Shown piece by piece: positions 26,357 to 37,642 of a stretch of 64,000 bases of DNA. Below the pieces are notes generated by a model, which saw only the letters and a program-made list of their open reading frames with translations, searched no databases and was not told the DNA's origin. Both the position numbers and the translations under genes were made by a program. Position 1 is the stretch's first letter. The number at the start of each line of letters is the position of its first letter. This DNA comes from Ancylomarina sp. 16SWW S1-10-2 (GTDB taxonomy: Bacteria > Bacteroidota > Bacteroidia > Bacteroidales > Marinifilaceae): positions 124,001 through 188,000 of the forward strand of contig NZ_SADB01000001.1 in NCBI RefSeq assembly GCF_009669305.1, written 5' to 3'.

Positions 26357-27907
26357 GTGAGTAATGAACTTGTAATTGATGTACAACCTAATGAAATTGT
26401 GATTGCATTGCTTAATAATAAGCAATTAGTCGAAGTTTCTAAGGAAAAAAGCAATATACAATTTGCTGTTGGCGATATTTATCTAGGTAAAGTGAAAAAG
26501 ATTATGCCTGGTTTAAATGCTGCTTTTGTGGACGTTGGGTATGAAAAGGATGCTTTCCTTCATTATCTTGACTTGGGGCATCAATTCCTTACATTAAATA
26601 AATTTTTACAACAAGCTATTGCACGTAAAGGTAAAGGGATGTCAATTTCTAGAATGAAATTGGAACCCGATATCGACAAAAACGGGAAAATTAATGATAT
26701 CTTAAAATCTGGACAATATATTCTTGTACAGATTGCTAAAGAACCTATTTCCACTAAAGGACCACGTTTATGTTCAGAGATTTCACTTGCTGGACGTAAT
26801 GTCGTTTTAATGCCTTTTTCTGATAAAGTATCTATTTCTCAGAAATTAAAATCCACCGAAGAAAAAACCAGACTTAAGCAATTATTACAAAGTATTAAAC
26901 CCAAAAATTATGGTGTTATAGTACGTACAGTTGCTGAAGGGAAACGCGTAGCTGAACTAGACAAAGAACTTCGTGGGTTAATCGGACGATGGGAAGATTC
27001 CTTCCTAAACATTCGTGATATCACGCCTCCTGGTTTAGTGTTAGGTGAAATGAATCGCACAACGTCTATACTTCGTGATATTCTAAATTCATCATTCGAA
27101 AGTATTTCTGTAAACGATGCTAGTGCTGCTGCTGATATCAAACAATATATAGCGAGTATCGCACCTGAAAAAGAAAAAATTGTAAAACACATTAAAGGTG
27201 AACTTCCAATTTTTGACCAATTAGGTATCGATAAACAAATCAAATCATCATTCGGTAAAACAGTTTCGTTTAAAAGCGGCGCTTACCTTATCATTGAACA
27301 CACCGAAGCATTTCATGTTATCGATGTCAATTCGGGGAATCGATCAAAAGCTGGAAACGATCAAGAAACCAATGCTCTTGAAGTAAATATAGCTGCAGCT
27401 CAAGAAGTAGCACGTCAATTACGTCTTCGTGATATGGGTGGTATTATTGTTATTGATTTTATTGACATGCATTCAGCTGAAAATCGTCATAAGCTTTTCG
27501 AAAAGATGAAAGAAATGATGAGTGAGGATCGTACCAAACACAACATTCTTCCTTTAAGTAAGTTTGGTTTAATGCAGATCACTCGTCAACGTGTTCGTCC
27601 AGAGATGCATATGGCTGTTCAAGAAAAATGTCCTACATGCCAAGGTTCTGGAGAAATTTCTCCAACAGTATTACTTACCGATCAAATTGAAGATCAACTA
27701 GCAAGTATCGTTGAAAAATCAAAAGAAAAAGAATTAACACTTAAGGTTCACCCTTTTGTAGCTGCTTATATCAATCAAGGTTTCTTTAAGACCTTACGTC
27801 GCAAATGGCAATCGACATTCGGCATTCGTTTAAAAGTTAAAGCAATTCCATCATATGATTTAATCATGTACCGATTTAGTGATAAAAATAATCACAACAT
27901 TAAATAA
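26357..27907 (+). CDS. rng: Ribonuclease G/E family endoribonuclease
   Basis: A 516-residue RNase E/G catalytic protein without the RNase E C-terminal scaffold, so closer to RNase G. An S1 RNA-binding domain (about 38-125; YLGKVKKIMPGLNAAFVDVG) is followed by the catalytic core with the two metal-binding Asp in FHVIDVNSGN and GGIIVIDFIDM and the zinc-link CPTCQGSGE, where two subunits share a zinc ion. RNase G matures the 16S rRNA 5' end and degrades mRNA. Translation starts at GTG, supported by a Shine-Dalgarno 7 bp upstream and by the family N-terminus SNELVIDVQPNEIVIAL. Confidence 0.95.
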   Translation: MSNELVIDVQPNEIVIALLNNKQLVEVSKEKSNIQFAVGDIYLGKVKKIMPGLNAAFVDVGYEKDAFLHYLDLGHQFLTLNKFLQQAIARKGKGMSISRMKLEPDIDKNGKINDILKSGQYILVQIAKEPISTKGPRLCSEISLAGRNVVLMPFSDKVSISQKLKSTEEKTRLKQLLQSIKPKNYGVIVRTVAEGKRVAELDKELRGLIGRWEDSFLNIRDITPPGLVLGEMNRTTSILRDILNSSFESISVNDASAAADIKQYIASIAPEKEKIVKHIKGELPIFDQLGIDKQIKSSFGKTVSFKSGAYLIIEHTEAFHVIDVNSGNRSKAGNDQETNALEVNIAAAQEVARQLRLRDMGGIIVIDFIDMHSAENRHKLFEKMKEMMSEDRTKHNILPLSKFGLMQITRQRVRPEMHMAVQEKCPTCQGSGEISPTVLLTDQIEDQLASIVEKSKEKELTLKVHPFVAAYINQGFFKTLRRKWQSTFGIRLKVKAIPSYDLIMYRFSDKNNHNIK

Positions 27908-27945
27908 AATTTCTTCCTAGAAATTAAAATAAAAACAATCTACAA

Positions 27946-27977
27946 AAAAGGCCTGTGAACTTATTCACTGGCCTTTT
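27946..27977 (+). terminator. Terminator of rng (bidirectional shape)
   Basis: GGCC-T-GTGAA pairs with TTCAC-T-GGCC around a 4-bp loop, with A run before and T run after, so it can stop transcripts from both sides. It lies about 40 bp after the rng stop. Confidence 0.8.
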
Positions 27978-28050
27978 TTTGTACCCCATAGTCTCGTATT
28001 AATAAGCTCCATACTAAAAAAGAACAGTATAAAAACACAAAACAACAAAA

Positions 28051-28071
28051 GGCCATCTTACTTAGATGGCC
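28051..28071 (-). terminator. Terminator of hutH
   Basis: GGCCATCT and AGATGGCC pair around a 5-bp loop and are followed on the minus strand by TTTT. It lies 30 bp after the hutH stop. Confidence 0.75.
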
Positions 28072-28100
28072 TCTTAATACATTATAGAATAAAAGTTAGC

Positions 28101-29600
28101 TTAGTTAACTTCAAATTTTCCAACTGAAAGAAATTCAATTGCTGCTTCAATATCTTTGTACATAACTCTATCCTTATCGTTAAAAGTTACAGCAGTTCTA
28201 AATTCCTTAAGGAATGACTCTAAGAATGGAGATGATTTTCCTGGACGACGTAAATCAATAGCTTGAGCAGCATTCATTAACTCTATAGCTAAAATACGCT
28301 CTAGGTTATCAGCAACTAATAAAGTTTTAGTCGCAGCGTTACCACCCATACTCACGTGATCTTCCTGCTCGTTTGAAGAAGGAATTGAATCAACAGAACA
28401 TGGTGTACACAATTGTTTATTTTGACTTACTATAGATGCTGCTGCATATTGAGGAATCATGAAACCTGAATTCAATCCGGAATCAGAAATCAAGAATTCT
28501 GGAAGATCTCTATCTCCAGAAATTAAACGGTAAGTTCTACGCTCAGAAATACTACCTAGTTCGGCTAAAGCAATACACATAAAATCAAGAACTAAAGCCA
28601 ATGGCTGTCCGTGAAAGTTACCACCAGACAAAATCATATCTTCTTCGACAAAAATTGTTGGATTATCAGTAACTGAATTGATTTCAGTCTCAACAACACT
28701 AGCTACATAGTTAATCGCATCTTTTGATGCTCCATGAACCTGTGGCATACAACGAAACGAATATGGATCCTGTACATTCTTCTTCTCATTAGCAATAAAC
28801 TCACTACCCTCAAGAAGTGTACGAATATTTCGAGCTGTTTCAATCTGTCCATTGTGTGGACGAGCTTCGTGTATTGGAGACAAAAAAGGATCAATTCGTC
28901 CATCGTAACCTTCTAGTGAAATAGCACCAATAATATCAGCATATTTCACCAATTTAAATGCCTTAAGTAATGCATAAACAGCATGAGCACTCATAAACTG
29001 AGTCCCATTCAATAAAGCTAAACCTTCTTTAGCACCTAATTTAATAGGCTCCCATCCAAACATTTTCAATATTTCAGCAGAAGGACGAATTTCATCTTCA
29101 TAGATCACTTCACCTTCGCCAAATAAAGGTAAAAATAGATTAGCCAATGGAGCTAAGTCACCCGATGCACCTAGTGAACCTAAATGACGTACAACAGGAA
29201 GGACATCACTGTTGTACATATCGATAATACGCTGAACAGTTTCAATTTGAACACCCGATTTGCCCAATGATAAGGCATGTGCTTTAAGTAAAAGCATTAA
29301 ACGAATGACGTCTTCAGGTATAACGTTACCCAAACTACAAGCGTGAGACATAACAAGGTTAGACTGAAGCTGACTTAGATCTTCTTCAGGAATCGAAATC
29401 TTACACAGAGATCCAAATCCTGTAGTGATACCATAAATAGGCTTATCAGCCTTAGCAATAGTAGCATCAAGGTATGCTTTACAATCAATAATCAATTTTT
29501 TTGACTCTTCTGATAATTCAAGCTTGTAGCCTTTTTCAAGGATTTCTTCAAGTTTAGAGAATGTTAATTTCTCCGGACTAATAAAGTGAATATTAGACAT
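28101..29600 (-). CDS. hutH: Histidine ammonia-lyase
   Basis: HutH deaminates histidine to urocanate, the first step of histidine breakdown. The 499-residue protein contains the Ala-Ser-Gly triad that cyclises into the MIO electrophile (GSLGASGDLAPLANL, about residues 140-150), the N-terminal YGITTGFGSL and the conserved QEDHVSMGGNAA loop. ATG at 29600 matches the family N-terminus; the open frame could extend to 29672 but those residues are not family-like. No other hut genes are adjacent, and the next gene upstream is hisS. Related MIO lyases acting on other amino acids are possible. Confidence 0.9.
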   Translation of the reverse strand: MSNIHFISPEKLTFSKLEEILEKGYKLELSEESKKLIIDCKAYLDATIAKADKPIYGITTGFGSLCKISIPEEDLSQLQSNLVMSHACSLGNVIPEDVIRLMLLLKAHALSLGKSGVQIETVQRIIDMYNSDVLPVVRHLGSLGASGDLAPLANLFLPLFGEGEVIYEDEIRPSAEILKMFGWEPIKLGAKEGLALLNGTQFMSAHAVYALLKAFKLVKYADIIGAISLEGYDGRIDPFLSPIHEARPHNGQIETARNIRTLLEGSEFIANEKKNVQDPYSFRCMPQVHGASKDAINYVASVVETEINSVTDNPTIFVEEDMILSGGNFHGQPLALVLDFMCIALAELGSISERRTYRLISGDRDLPEFLISDSGLNSGFMIPQYAAASIVSQNKQLCTPCSVDSIPSSNEQEDHVSMGGNAATKTLLVADNLERILAIELMNAAQAIDLRRPGKSSPFLESFLKEFRTAVTFNDKDRVMYKDIEAAIEFLSVGKFEVN

Positions 29601-29646
29601 GTTGTATTTTGTATTTAGTGTTTTGTATATTAAATGTATTTCAAAA

Positions 29647-29679
29647 ATGATGTATAAATAATGCCTATTCATACATCAT
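29647..29679. repeat. Inverted repeat upstream of hutH
   Basis: ATGATGTAT at 29647-29655 and ATACATCAT at 29671-29679 are perfect 9-bp complements 15 bp apart, centred about 63 bp before the hutH start. It could be an operator or an mRNA leader hairpin. Confidence 0.4.
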
Positions 29680-29864
29680 AGCATCAACAATAAAAAATAT
29701 CCTATTGTTGAAAACTTAGGTTCCACAAAAACTCAGGGGCAACGAATGTCACCACCTATAGTCTCTACGGCTCTATCTTGTAATAATTTAAATACCATTA
29801 AATTCCAAATATCATATCCATAGTGATACCACGATTTTAATCTAATTGAACTCGATGGTGCAAG

Positions 29865-31226
29865 CTAAGCTAATTTTTCGATTAAAGCTTCAGGCGTAAG
29901 TTTTATTTGATCACCCGTTTCCATATCTTTTAAACTCAATAAACCTTCTTCCATCTCCATTTCACCAACCATTATCACAAACGGAATATGTTTGTCATTG
30001 GCATAATTCATTTGTTTTTTCATTTTAGCAGAATCAGGGAAAATCTCAGCCTTCACTCCCTTAGCTCTTAAACGTGCTAAAATTGGTAAACAATATTTTT
30101 CTTCTTTCTCACCAAAATTAACAAACATAATCTTTGTAGTACTCACTGTCTCTGCAGGAAATTTATCCATTTGTTCAAGCACATCGTAAATACGATCGGC
30201 ACCAAAAGAGATACCCACACCCGAAACATCCTTCAATCCAAATATCCCAGTTAAATCGTCGTAACGACCACCACCTGTTATACTTCCAAACTCCATATCT
30301 TTCGATTTTACTTCGAAGATAGCGCCTGTATAATAATTCAACCCACGGGCAAGAGTCAAATCCATCTCTACTTCAGTACTTACGTCAAGATCGGCTAAAT
30401 ATGAAAATACAGTTTCCAATTCTTTTACACCTTTCATTCCAACTTCCGAAGCAGCAAGTACCACTTTCAACTTAGCCAGTTTCTCAGTATTGGTCCCCGA
30501 TAAAAGGATAATTGGCTGAAGCGTATCAATTGCTTCTTGAGGAATACCCTTCTCTAGCATCTCCAAATTCACATTATCCAAGCCAATTTTATCCAGTTTG
30601 TCTATAGCTACTGTAATATCAATAATTCTTTCAGCCTCGCCAATAATCTCTGCAATACCAGCAAGAACTTTACGATTATTAAGTTTTACAAGTATATTTA
30701 GCTTTAAACGCTTATACACTTCATCAACTATTTGGATCAACTCCACTTCGTTCAATAAAGAATTACTACCAACAACATCAACATCGCACTGATAGAACTC
30801 CCTATAACGACCTTTTTGTGGACGGTCAGCTCTCCAAACGGGCTGTATCTGATAACGCTTGAAAGGAAAAGATATATCGTTACGATGCTGCACAACGTAA
30901 CGAGCAAAAGGAACAGTTAGATCGTAACGTAAACCTTTTTCACTTATTTTATTAGTTAACTTTAGCGAATTACGTGCTTCAAGAACTTCAGGTCTTACTT
31001 TAGAGATAAAATCTCCTGAATTAAGGACCTTAAATAACAATTTATCACCTTCTTCGCCATACTTGCCCATTAGGGTAGACAAATTTTCCATCGATGGTGT
31101 TTCGATGGGCATAAAACCATAGAGTTGAAACACCTCTTTTATGGTATCGAATATGTAATTTCGCTTCACCATTTCAACAGGTGAGAAATCTCTCGTTCCC
31201 TTAGGAATTGACGGTTTTTGAGCCAT
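29865..31226 (-). CDS. hisS: Histidine--tRNA ligase
   Basis: A 453-residue class II aminoacyl-tRNA synthetase that charges tRNA-His. Motif 1 lies near residues 5-60 ([22 protein letters not shown]), motif 2 near 105-140 ([33 protein letters not shown] with the catalytic Arg), the histidine-binding loops are [15 protein letters not shown] and GGGRYDDL, and motif 3 is [15 protein letters not shown]-terminal anticodon-binding domain (about 360-450) follows. Encoded alone on the minus strand between a small membrane protein gene and hutH. Confidence 0.95.
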   Translation of the reverse strand: MAQKPSIPKGTRDFSPVEMVKRNYIFDTIKEVFQLYGFMPIETPSMENLSTLMGKYGEEGDKLLFKVLNSGDFISKVRPEVLEARNSLKLTNKISEKGLRYDLTVPFARYVVQHRNDISFPFKRYQIQPVWRADRPQKGRYREFYQCDVDVVGSNSLLNEVELIQIVDEVYKRLKLNILVKLNNRKVLAGIAEIIGEAERIIDITVAIDKLDKIGLDNVNLEMLEKGIPQEAIDTLQPIILLSGTNTEKLAKLKVVLAASEVGMKGVKELETVFSYLADLDVSTEVEMDLTLARGLNYYTGAIFEVKSKDMEFGSITGGGRYDDLTGIFGLKDVSGVGISFGADRIYDVLEQMDKFPAETVSTTKIMFVNFGEKEEKYCLPILARLRAKGVKAEIFPDSAKMKKQMNYANDKHIPFVIMVGEMEMEEGLLSLKDMETGDQIKLTPEALIEKLA

Positions 31227-31403
31227 TTATTTTCTTTTTATTGGTTAATGTGTTTATATTTTTTGAATAGAAATCTTCTTTTCTTGTCTTCTACAGACTA
31301 TAGAATAAATTTCGCCATCAAATTATAATACAAAAATATTAAATATTTTCAGAGTTCCCACCCTTTATATAAAAGCTCTATACTTCGTGTTAAAACAAAA
31401 AAA

Positions 31404-31425
31404 AAGTATCTGTTTCCTGATACTT
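31404..31425 (-). terminator. Terminator of the 111-residue membrane protein gene
   Basis: AAGTATC and GATACTT pair around an 8-bp loop; on the minus strand a run of T follows. It lies 14 bp after the stop codon. Confidence 0.8.
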
Positions 31426-31438
31426 ATATAATTTTGAA

Positions 31439-31774
31439 TTAAGAACGATTGACTCGCCTAAATATATTAGCAAGAAAGTCGAGTAACATGCCTAAAACTA
31501 AAGGGTAAAACCAAGCTTTCAATTCAAATCCTATCAATAAAACTACCGATACAATAAATAAAATATTTACAGTTGTTTTAGTATACTCAAACAGATGCCA
31601 ATTGCTTAAACCTTGCTTTATTAATAAGAAAAGTTGTACAAAAGCATAAGTTAACAAACCTATCGAGATTATAATATTCCCAAAGATCAAGTGATTGTAT
31701 AAGCGATAACCGCCAATAAAAATTAAAGCCAATCCTATAAAATAGATCAGCTTATAAATTGAAAATGATGACAT
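31439..31774 (-). CDS. Small four-helix membrane protein, function unknown
   Basis: A 111-residue protein with four hydrophobic segments (about 8-22, 28-51, 66-84 and 88-103), the hairpin arrangement of a small integral inner-membrane protein, ending in a basic RRVNRS tail. No conserved motif was recognised. It has a good terminator and lies 107 bp after the DUF4870 gene, another small membrane protein on the same strand. It could be lineage-specific. Confidence 0.65.
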   Translation of the reverse strand: MSSFSIYKLIYFIGLALIFIGGYRLYNHLIFGNIIISIGLLTYAFVQLFLLIKQGLSNWHLFEYTKTTVNILFIVSVVLLIGFELKAWFYPLVLGMLLDFLANIFRRVNRS

Positions 31775-31881
31775 TTTTTTGATAATAAGTTAATTTGATG
31801 AGATGATAATTATACAATGCTCAAGTGATCGAAGTACAGTTAATGAGCTAACAAAGAAGGATTATTGAGCTTGCCGAAGCA

Positions 31882-32232
31882 TTATTGAATAAACTTAATA
31901 CTCATAGGATACTCAAATTCTTCATTATTTAATGTTTTAACAACAGCGATTATCACAAGAATAAGATTCAATAAACCGAGTACAATTAGGGCTAATATCC
32001 CAATAATAACAAAAACAAGAATAAAAGCAACAAGCATATAAATCGTAAATGAAATTTGAAAATTTAGTGCTTTTTTTCCTTCTCGATTAACCAATTCCGA
32101 TTCGTCCTTACGCATACTCCATAAAATGAGAGGCACAATAATATTCCCAAATGGAATAAAATTGACTAAGCCACCCAAGTGACAAAACATAGCCCAATTT
32201 CTTTCTTCGTGTGGTGTTCTAAAGTATGTCAT
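31882..32232 (-). CDS. DUF4870 domain membrane protein
   Basis: A 116-residue membrane protein of unknown function matching the DUF4870 (Tic20-like) pattern: ERNWAMFCHLGGLVNFIPFG at the N-terminus, PLILWSMRKDESELVNREGK then KALNFQISFTIYMLVAF, and two more hydrophobic segments. The H-x-x-x-(L/A) start and the FV/LVNREGKKALNFQ loop are the hallmarks. Members are small three- or four-helix proteins. Downstream is a second small membrane protein; upstream is ettA on the same strand, with a weak terminator between. Confidence 0.85.
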   Translation of the reverse strand: MTYFRTPHEERNWAMFCHLGGLVNFIPFGNIIVPLILWSMRKDESELVNREGKKALNFQISFTIYMLVAFILVFVIIGILALIVLGLLNLILVIIAVVKTLNNEEFEYPMSIKFIQ

Positions 32233-32276
32233 GTTTTTTTTGTTTTAAATTAATACGAGCAATTTACAAAAACAAA

Positions 32277-32300
32277 GAGAAGAAAACCAATCCGTTCTCT
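32277..32300 (-). terminator. Weak terminator of ettA
   Basis: AGAGAA and TTCTCT pair (6 bp) around a 12-bp loop; a T-rich tract follows on the minus strand. It lies 25 bp after the ettA stop. Confidence 0.4.
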
Positions 32301-32324
32301 TCCCTCAATTATAAGTTAATAAAA

Positions 32325-34013
32325 TTAATCTGCTATCAGTTTCTTATATCTGATACGCTTAGGTCCAACATCTCCCAACCGCTTTTTCTTATTAATCTCG
32401 TAATCGCTATAACCACCTTCGAAGAATTGTACATGAGAATCGCCTTCGAAAGCGAGTATATGCGTTGCAATACGATCGAGAAACCAACGGTCGTGAGAAA
32501 TAACCACGGCACAACCTGCAAAATTCTCCAAGCCCTCTTCAAGAGCACGAAGCGTGTTCACATCTATATCATTGGTAGGCTCATCGAGTAAAAGAACGTT
32601 AGCTTCTTCCTTAAGCGTTAGAGCCAAGTGTAAGCGGTTACGTTCACCTCCCGATAATACACCGCATTTCTTTTCTTGATCGGCACCAATAAAATTAAAT
32701 CGTCCTACATAGGCACGAGCATTTAGCGTACGACCATCAATATTCATTAAATCAGCACCACCAGAAATAACTTCATATACCGTTTTCTCAGGATCGATGG
32801 CAGCATGCTGTTGATCGACATAACCAACCTTCACCGTTTCGCCCACTTCGAATGTTCCTTTATCTGGTGTTTCAAGCCCCATTATCATTCTAAAAAGGGT
32901 TGTTTTACCTGCACCATTAGGTCCGATTATACCTACAATACCTGCAGGAGGCAATTCGAATTCTAAATTTTCGTACAACAATTTAGTCCCATATCCCTTG
33001 GAAACACCTTTAACTTGAATAACCTTATTACCCAAACGAGGACCATTAGGAATAAAGATTTCTAACTTCTCTTCCTTCTGCTTTAAATCTTCGTTCATCA
33101 TATTATCGTAAGCATTCAAACGGGCTTTATTCTTAGCCTGACGAGCTTTAGGAGCCATACGAACCCACTCCAACTCGCGCTCAAGAGTTTTACGATGCTT
33201 ACTAGCCGTTTTTTCCTCATTAGCCATACGCTTAGTCTTCTGATCTAACCATTCGCTATAATTCCCTTTCCAAGGAATACCTTCACCACGATCCAATTCA
33301 AGAATCCAACCAGCTACATTATCTAAGAAATAACGGTCGTGAGTAATACTGATAACAGTTCCTTTATATTGAGCAAGATGTTGCTCTAACCATTCAACAG
33401 ATTCAGCATCCAAATGGTTAGTTGGCTCATCAAGAAGAAGTATATCTGGTTCTTGTAATAATAAACGACAAAGTGCAACACGACGACGCTCTCCTCCTGA
33501 TAAATGTTTCACTATAGCATCACCTTCAGGACAACGAAGCGCATCCATTGCACGTTCGAGTTTTGTATCCAGATTCCAAGCATCAAAATGATCTATTTTC
33601 TCTTGAAGCTCGGCCTGCTCATCCATTACAGCTTGCATCTTATCTGGATTATCCAATACTTCAGGATCACCAAACTTCAAATTAACTGCTTCGTAAGCTG
33701 CCAGACAATCTACAATCTCTTGTACACCTTCTTCAACAACTTGTCTAACAGTTTTAGTATCATCCAAGTCTGGCTCCTGAGCTAAATAACCAATATTGTG
33801 ATCTTTAGACCAGACAACATGTCCATCATAGGAAGGTTCCAGTCCTGCAATAATTTTTATCAACGTAGATTTACCTGATCCATTAAGACCAATAATTCCA
33901 ATCTTCGCTCCATAGAAAAAAGAAAGGTTGATATTATTCAATACTTTTTTTTGAGATGAAAAAGTTTTGCTAACTCTCTCCATCGAAAAAATAATCTTCT
34001 TATCGTCTGCCAT
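32325..34013 (-). CDS. ettA: Energy-dependent translational throttle protein EttA (ABC-F)
   Basis: A 562-residue cytoplasmic ABC-F ATPase that binds the ribosomal E site and gates the first elongation steps according to the ADP/ATP ratio. It has two ATPase domains: Walker A GLNGSGKSTL and GPNGAGKTTL, signatures LSGGERRRVAL and LSGGERNRLHL, and Walker B LLLDEPTNHLD and LLLDEPTNDID. Between them is the basic P-site tRNA-interaction motif linker (about 240-320, with RELEWVRMAPKARQAKNKAR). No membrane segments. It is encoded alone, with a 636-bp gap upstream. Confidence 0.94.
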   Translation of the reverse strand: MADDKKIIFSMERVSKTFSSQKKVLNNINLSFFYGAKIGIIGLNGSGKSTLIKIIAGLEPSYDGHVVWSKDHNIGYLAQEPDLDDTKTVRQVVEEGVQEIVDCLAAYEAVNLKFGDPEVLDNPDKMQAVMDEQAELQEKIDHFDAWNLDTKLERAMDALRCPEGDAIVKHLSGGERRRVALCRLLLQEPDILLLDEPTNHLDAESVEWLEQHLAQYKGTVISITHDRYFLDNVAGWILELDRGEGIPWKGNYSEWLDQKTKRMANEEKTASKHRKTLERELEWVRMAPKARQAKNKARLNAYDNMMNEDLKQKEEKLEIFIPNGPRLGNKVIQVKGVSKGYGTKLLYENLEFELPPAGIVGIIGPNGAGKTTLFRMIMGLETPDKGTFEVGETVKVGYVDQQHAAIDPEKTVYEVISGGADLMNIDGRTLNARAYVGRFNFIGADQEKKCGVLSGGERNRLHLALTLKEEANVLLLDEPTNDIDVNTLRALEEGLENFAGCAVVISHDRWFLDRIATHILAFEGDSHVQFFEGGYSDYEINKKKRLGDVGPKRIRYKKLIAD

Positions 34014-34600
34014 TTATATATATTTTAATTCTATTTCAAAATTTAAAGATTGATAATAGATATTAAGTCTCTATAATCGGTACTTAACTATCAATCTCAC
34101 ACAAAAATAAAAAAACTAATGGAGTGTTCTATTTAAAATCTATTTTGCTTAAATAAAAAAGTATAAAACAATTTTGTTTAAAGATTTCAAACAATCATAG
34201 TAAGATAATCTATCAGGTAAGATACTCAATTCTAATATTTAATCAGTTATAAAAACGACATCAGACTCAAGTAAAAGCGTATATAAGAAACAATGAGTAG
34301 GGTTGCAATCAAATATAAATTACTGAATACTTGAAAAGGTCAAATCTAGAATCAAAATGTTGCTTATAAAGGAACTAATAGAAAAACTATTAAAATTAAT
34401 TTAAAGTAAAAGGTGGGAAAACTAAATTTACAAAAAATGGAAGAAAGCTATTGAAATCTAATTATCAATCTGATATTAACTAAAAAACTCCTATAAATGA
34501 TGATCTGGAACTAAAGATAGACAAATGTCTTTCAAAGTCATTTTTTGACTTTAACTATAATATTTTCAGATAGAAAATATATAAAAAATGAAATAAAAAA
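34014..34600. other. AT-rich intergenic region with no recognised feature
   Basis: This stretch upstream of ettA and downstream of eno contains only short frames and no tRNA-like or repeat structure. A TATTTTTG (minus strand, 34102-34109) could be an ettA promoter box 89 bp before its start. Otherwise I see nothing in it. Confidence 0.5.
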
Positions 34601-34626
34601 AAAGAGGAGTCTAACGACTCCTCTTT
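34601..34626 (-). terminator. Terminator of eno
   Basis: AAAGAGGAGT and ACTCCTCTTT form a 10-bp stem with a 6-bp loop, followed on the minus strand by more T. It lies 24 bp after the eno stop. Confidence 0.9.
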
Positions 34627-34649
34627 CTATAATATGTGGGTACTAATCA

Positions 34650-35945
<1,296 letters not shown>

Positions 35946-36044
35946 TTACGGTATTTATATATTATAAAAGTAATGATAGTAACTATTTTGTTTTCAGTCC
36001 TAAAGGTCACCATTAAAAATCACATATGCGCAATATTTCCTCAA

Positions 36045-36077
36045 CAAATTTAAGGCAATCTCCGCAAACGTTAGCAA
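36045..36077 (-). promoter_or_regulatory. Candidate promoter of eno (TTG / TAAATTTG)
   Basis: On the minus strand TTG (36075-36077) and TAAATTTG (36045-36052) are 22 bp apart. It lies about 100 bp before the eno start, just after the rplQ terminator. Confidence 0.45.
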
Positions 36078-36095
36078 ACACTACAGGACACTAAA

Positions 36096-36124
36096 AAAGG
36101 GATAAAGTAAAACTTTATCCCTTT
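36096..36124 (-). terminator. Terminator of the ribosomal protein cluster (after rplQ)
   Basis: AAAGGGATAAAGT and ACTTTATCCCTTT form a perfect 13-bp stem with a 3-bp loop and a T tail on the minus strand, 20 bp after the rplQ stop. It ends the whole 18-kb cluster. Confidence 0.92.
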
Positions 36125-36143
36125 GAATATATGAAAGGAAAGA

Positions 36144-36623
36144 TTACTCTTTACCTTTTTCTTCTTTAGCTTCTGAAACTTCAGTAGGAGCTTCAGCTTT
36201 CTTAGTGCTTTTTCTTCTACGTGTCGTTTTCTTAACTTCAGCTTTTTTCTCTGTTACGTAAGTCGCATTGAAATCAACTAGTTCGATAATACACATTTCT
36301 GCGTTATCTCCTAAACGATTTCCTGTCTTAAGAATACGAGTATAACCTCCGTTACGAGTCGCAACCTTAACAGCAACTTCTCTAAACAATTCAGTAACGG
36401 CTTCTTTTTGCTTTAAATAGCTAAAAACAACACGTCGTGAATGAGTAGTATCTTCCTTACCCTTAGTAATCAATGGCTCTACATACATTCTTAAAGCTTT
36501 CGCTTTAGCAGTAGTAGTACTGATTCTTTTATGTAAGATTAAAGAAGACGCCATATTTGAAAGCATAGCCTTTCTGTGGGCAGCTTTTCTTCCTAGGTGA
36601 TTAAATTTCTTTCTATGTCTCAT
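36144..36623 (-). CDS. rplQ: 50S ribosomal protein L17
   Basis: A 159-residue L17, which lines the outside of the 50S exit region. The core (about 1-118) shows [20 protein letters not shown] and [21 protein letters not shown] Lys/Glu-rich C-terminal extension of about 40 residues ([20 protein letters not shown]) goes beyond the ~120-residue form of Escherichia coli; such tails are common in Bacteroidota. Last gene of the alpha operon, 6 bp after rpoA, followed by a strong terminator. Confidence 0.96.
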   Translation of the reverse strand: MRHRKKFNHLGRKAAHRKAMLSNMASSLILHKRISTTTAKAKALRMYVEPLITKGKEDTTHSRRVVFSYLKQKEAVTELFREVAVKVATRNGGYTRILKTGNRLGDNAEMCIIELVDFNATYVTEKKAEVKKTTRRRKSTKKAEAPTEVSEAKEEKGKE

Positions 36624-36629
36624 TTTACC

Positions 36630-37622
36630 TTATTCCTTATCTAATTTATACTTAGAAATATCCATACCGAAAGTAAGATTCAATGATTCTAATAAATCAT
36701 CTAATTCAGTTAGGGATTTCTTACCAAAGTTTCTAAATTTCAATAGGTCGTTTCTGTTAAATTGAACTAATTCTCCTAATGTATCAACATCAGCAGCTTT
36801 TAAACAGTTCAATGCTCTTACAGAAAGATCCATATCTACCAATTTAGTTTTAAGAAGTTGACGCATATGCAATACCTCTTCATCAAACTCTTCATTTGCA
36901 AACTTCTCATCAGTGTCAAGAGTAATCTTTTCATCTGAGAATAGCATGAAGTGATAAATAAGAATTTTCGCAGCTTCTTTTAACGCTTCTTTAGGATGAA
37001 TTGAACCATCAGTAGTAATTTCGAAAATCAACTTTTCATAGTCAGTCTTCTGTTCTACACGGTAATTCTCAACATCAAACTTAACGTTCTTAATTGGTGT
37101 GTGAATAGCATCAATTGGAATGACTCCAAATTCAGCATCAACTGGTTTATTCTCTATAGAAGGAATATACCCACGACCTTTATTGATAGTTAAATCCAAT
37201 TGTAATTTGGCAGAGCTATCCAATCTACAAATCACAAGCTCAGGATTCAACACTTCGAAACCAGTTAGAAACTTGTTGATATCGCCTGCTGTAAAAGTAT
37301 CTTGATCAGAAATGGTAACTGTTACCAACTCGCTATCTACTTCTTCAACCTTTTGTTTAAACCGAACTTGTTTAAAGTTCAGGATCATTTCGGTTACATC
37401 CTCAATAACACCTGGTACAGTAGAAAACTCATGATCAACACCTTGAACCTTAATAGTAGTAATAGCATACCCCTCTAGAGAAGAAAGTAATATTCTTCTT
37501 AAGGCGTTACCTATTGTAATACCATATCCTGGCTCTAATGGACGAAATTCGAATTTTCCAAATCTATCGTCAGCGTCGAGCATAATAACTTTGTCCGGTT
37601 TTTGGAAAGCTAATATTGCCAT
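36630..37622 (-). CDS. rpoA: DNA-directed RNA polymerase subunit alpha
   Basis: A 330-residue alpha subunit. The N-terminal assembly domain (about 1-230) shows [20 protein letters not shown] and [19 protein letters not shown]; the C-terminal domain (about 250-325) that contacts UP elements and activators shows [20 protein letters not shown] and [19 protein letters not shown]. It dimerises to start polymerase assembly. It lies between rpsD (20 bp gap) and rplQ (6 bp gap), the conserved alpha-operon order. Confidence 0.98.
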   Translation of the reverse strand: MAILAFQKPDKVIMLDADDRFGKFEFRPLEPGYGITIGNALRRILLSSLEGYAITTIKVQGVDHEFSTVPGVIEDVTEMILNFKQVRFKQKVEEVDSELVTVTISDQDTFTAGDINKFLTGFEVLNPELVICRLDSSAKLQLDLTINKGRGYIPSIENKPVDAEFGVIPIDAIHTPIKNVKFDVENYRVEQKTDYEKLIFEITTDGSIHPKEALKEAAKILIYHFMLFSDEKITLDTDEKFANEEFDEEVLHMRQLLKTKLVDMDLSVRALNCLKAADVDTLGELVQFNRNDLLKFRNFGKKSLTELDDLLESLNLTFGMDISKYKLDKE

Positions 37623-37642
37623 AAAATATTGATTAACTATTT

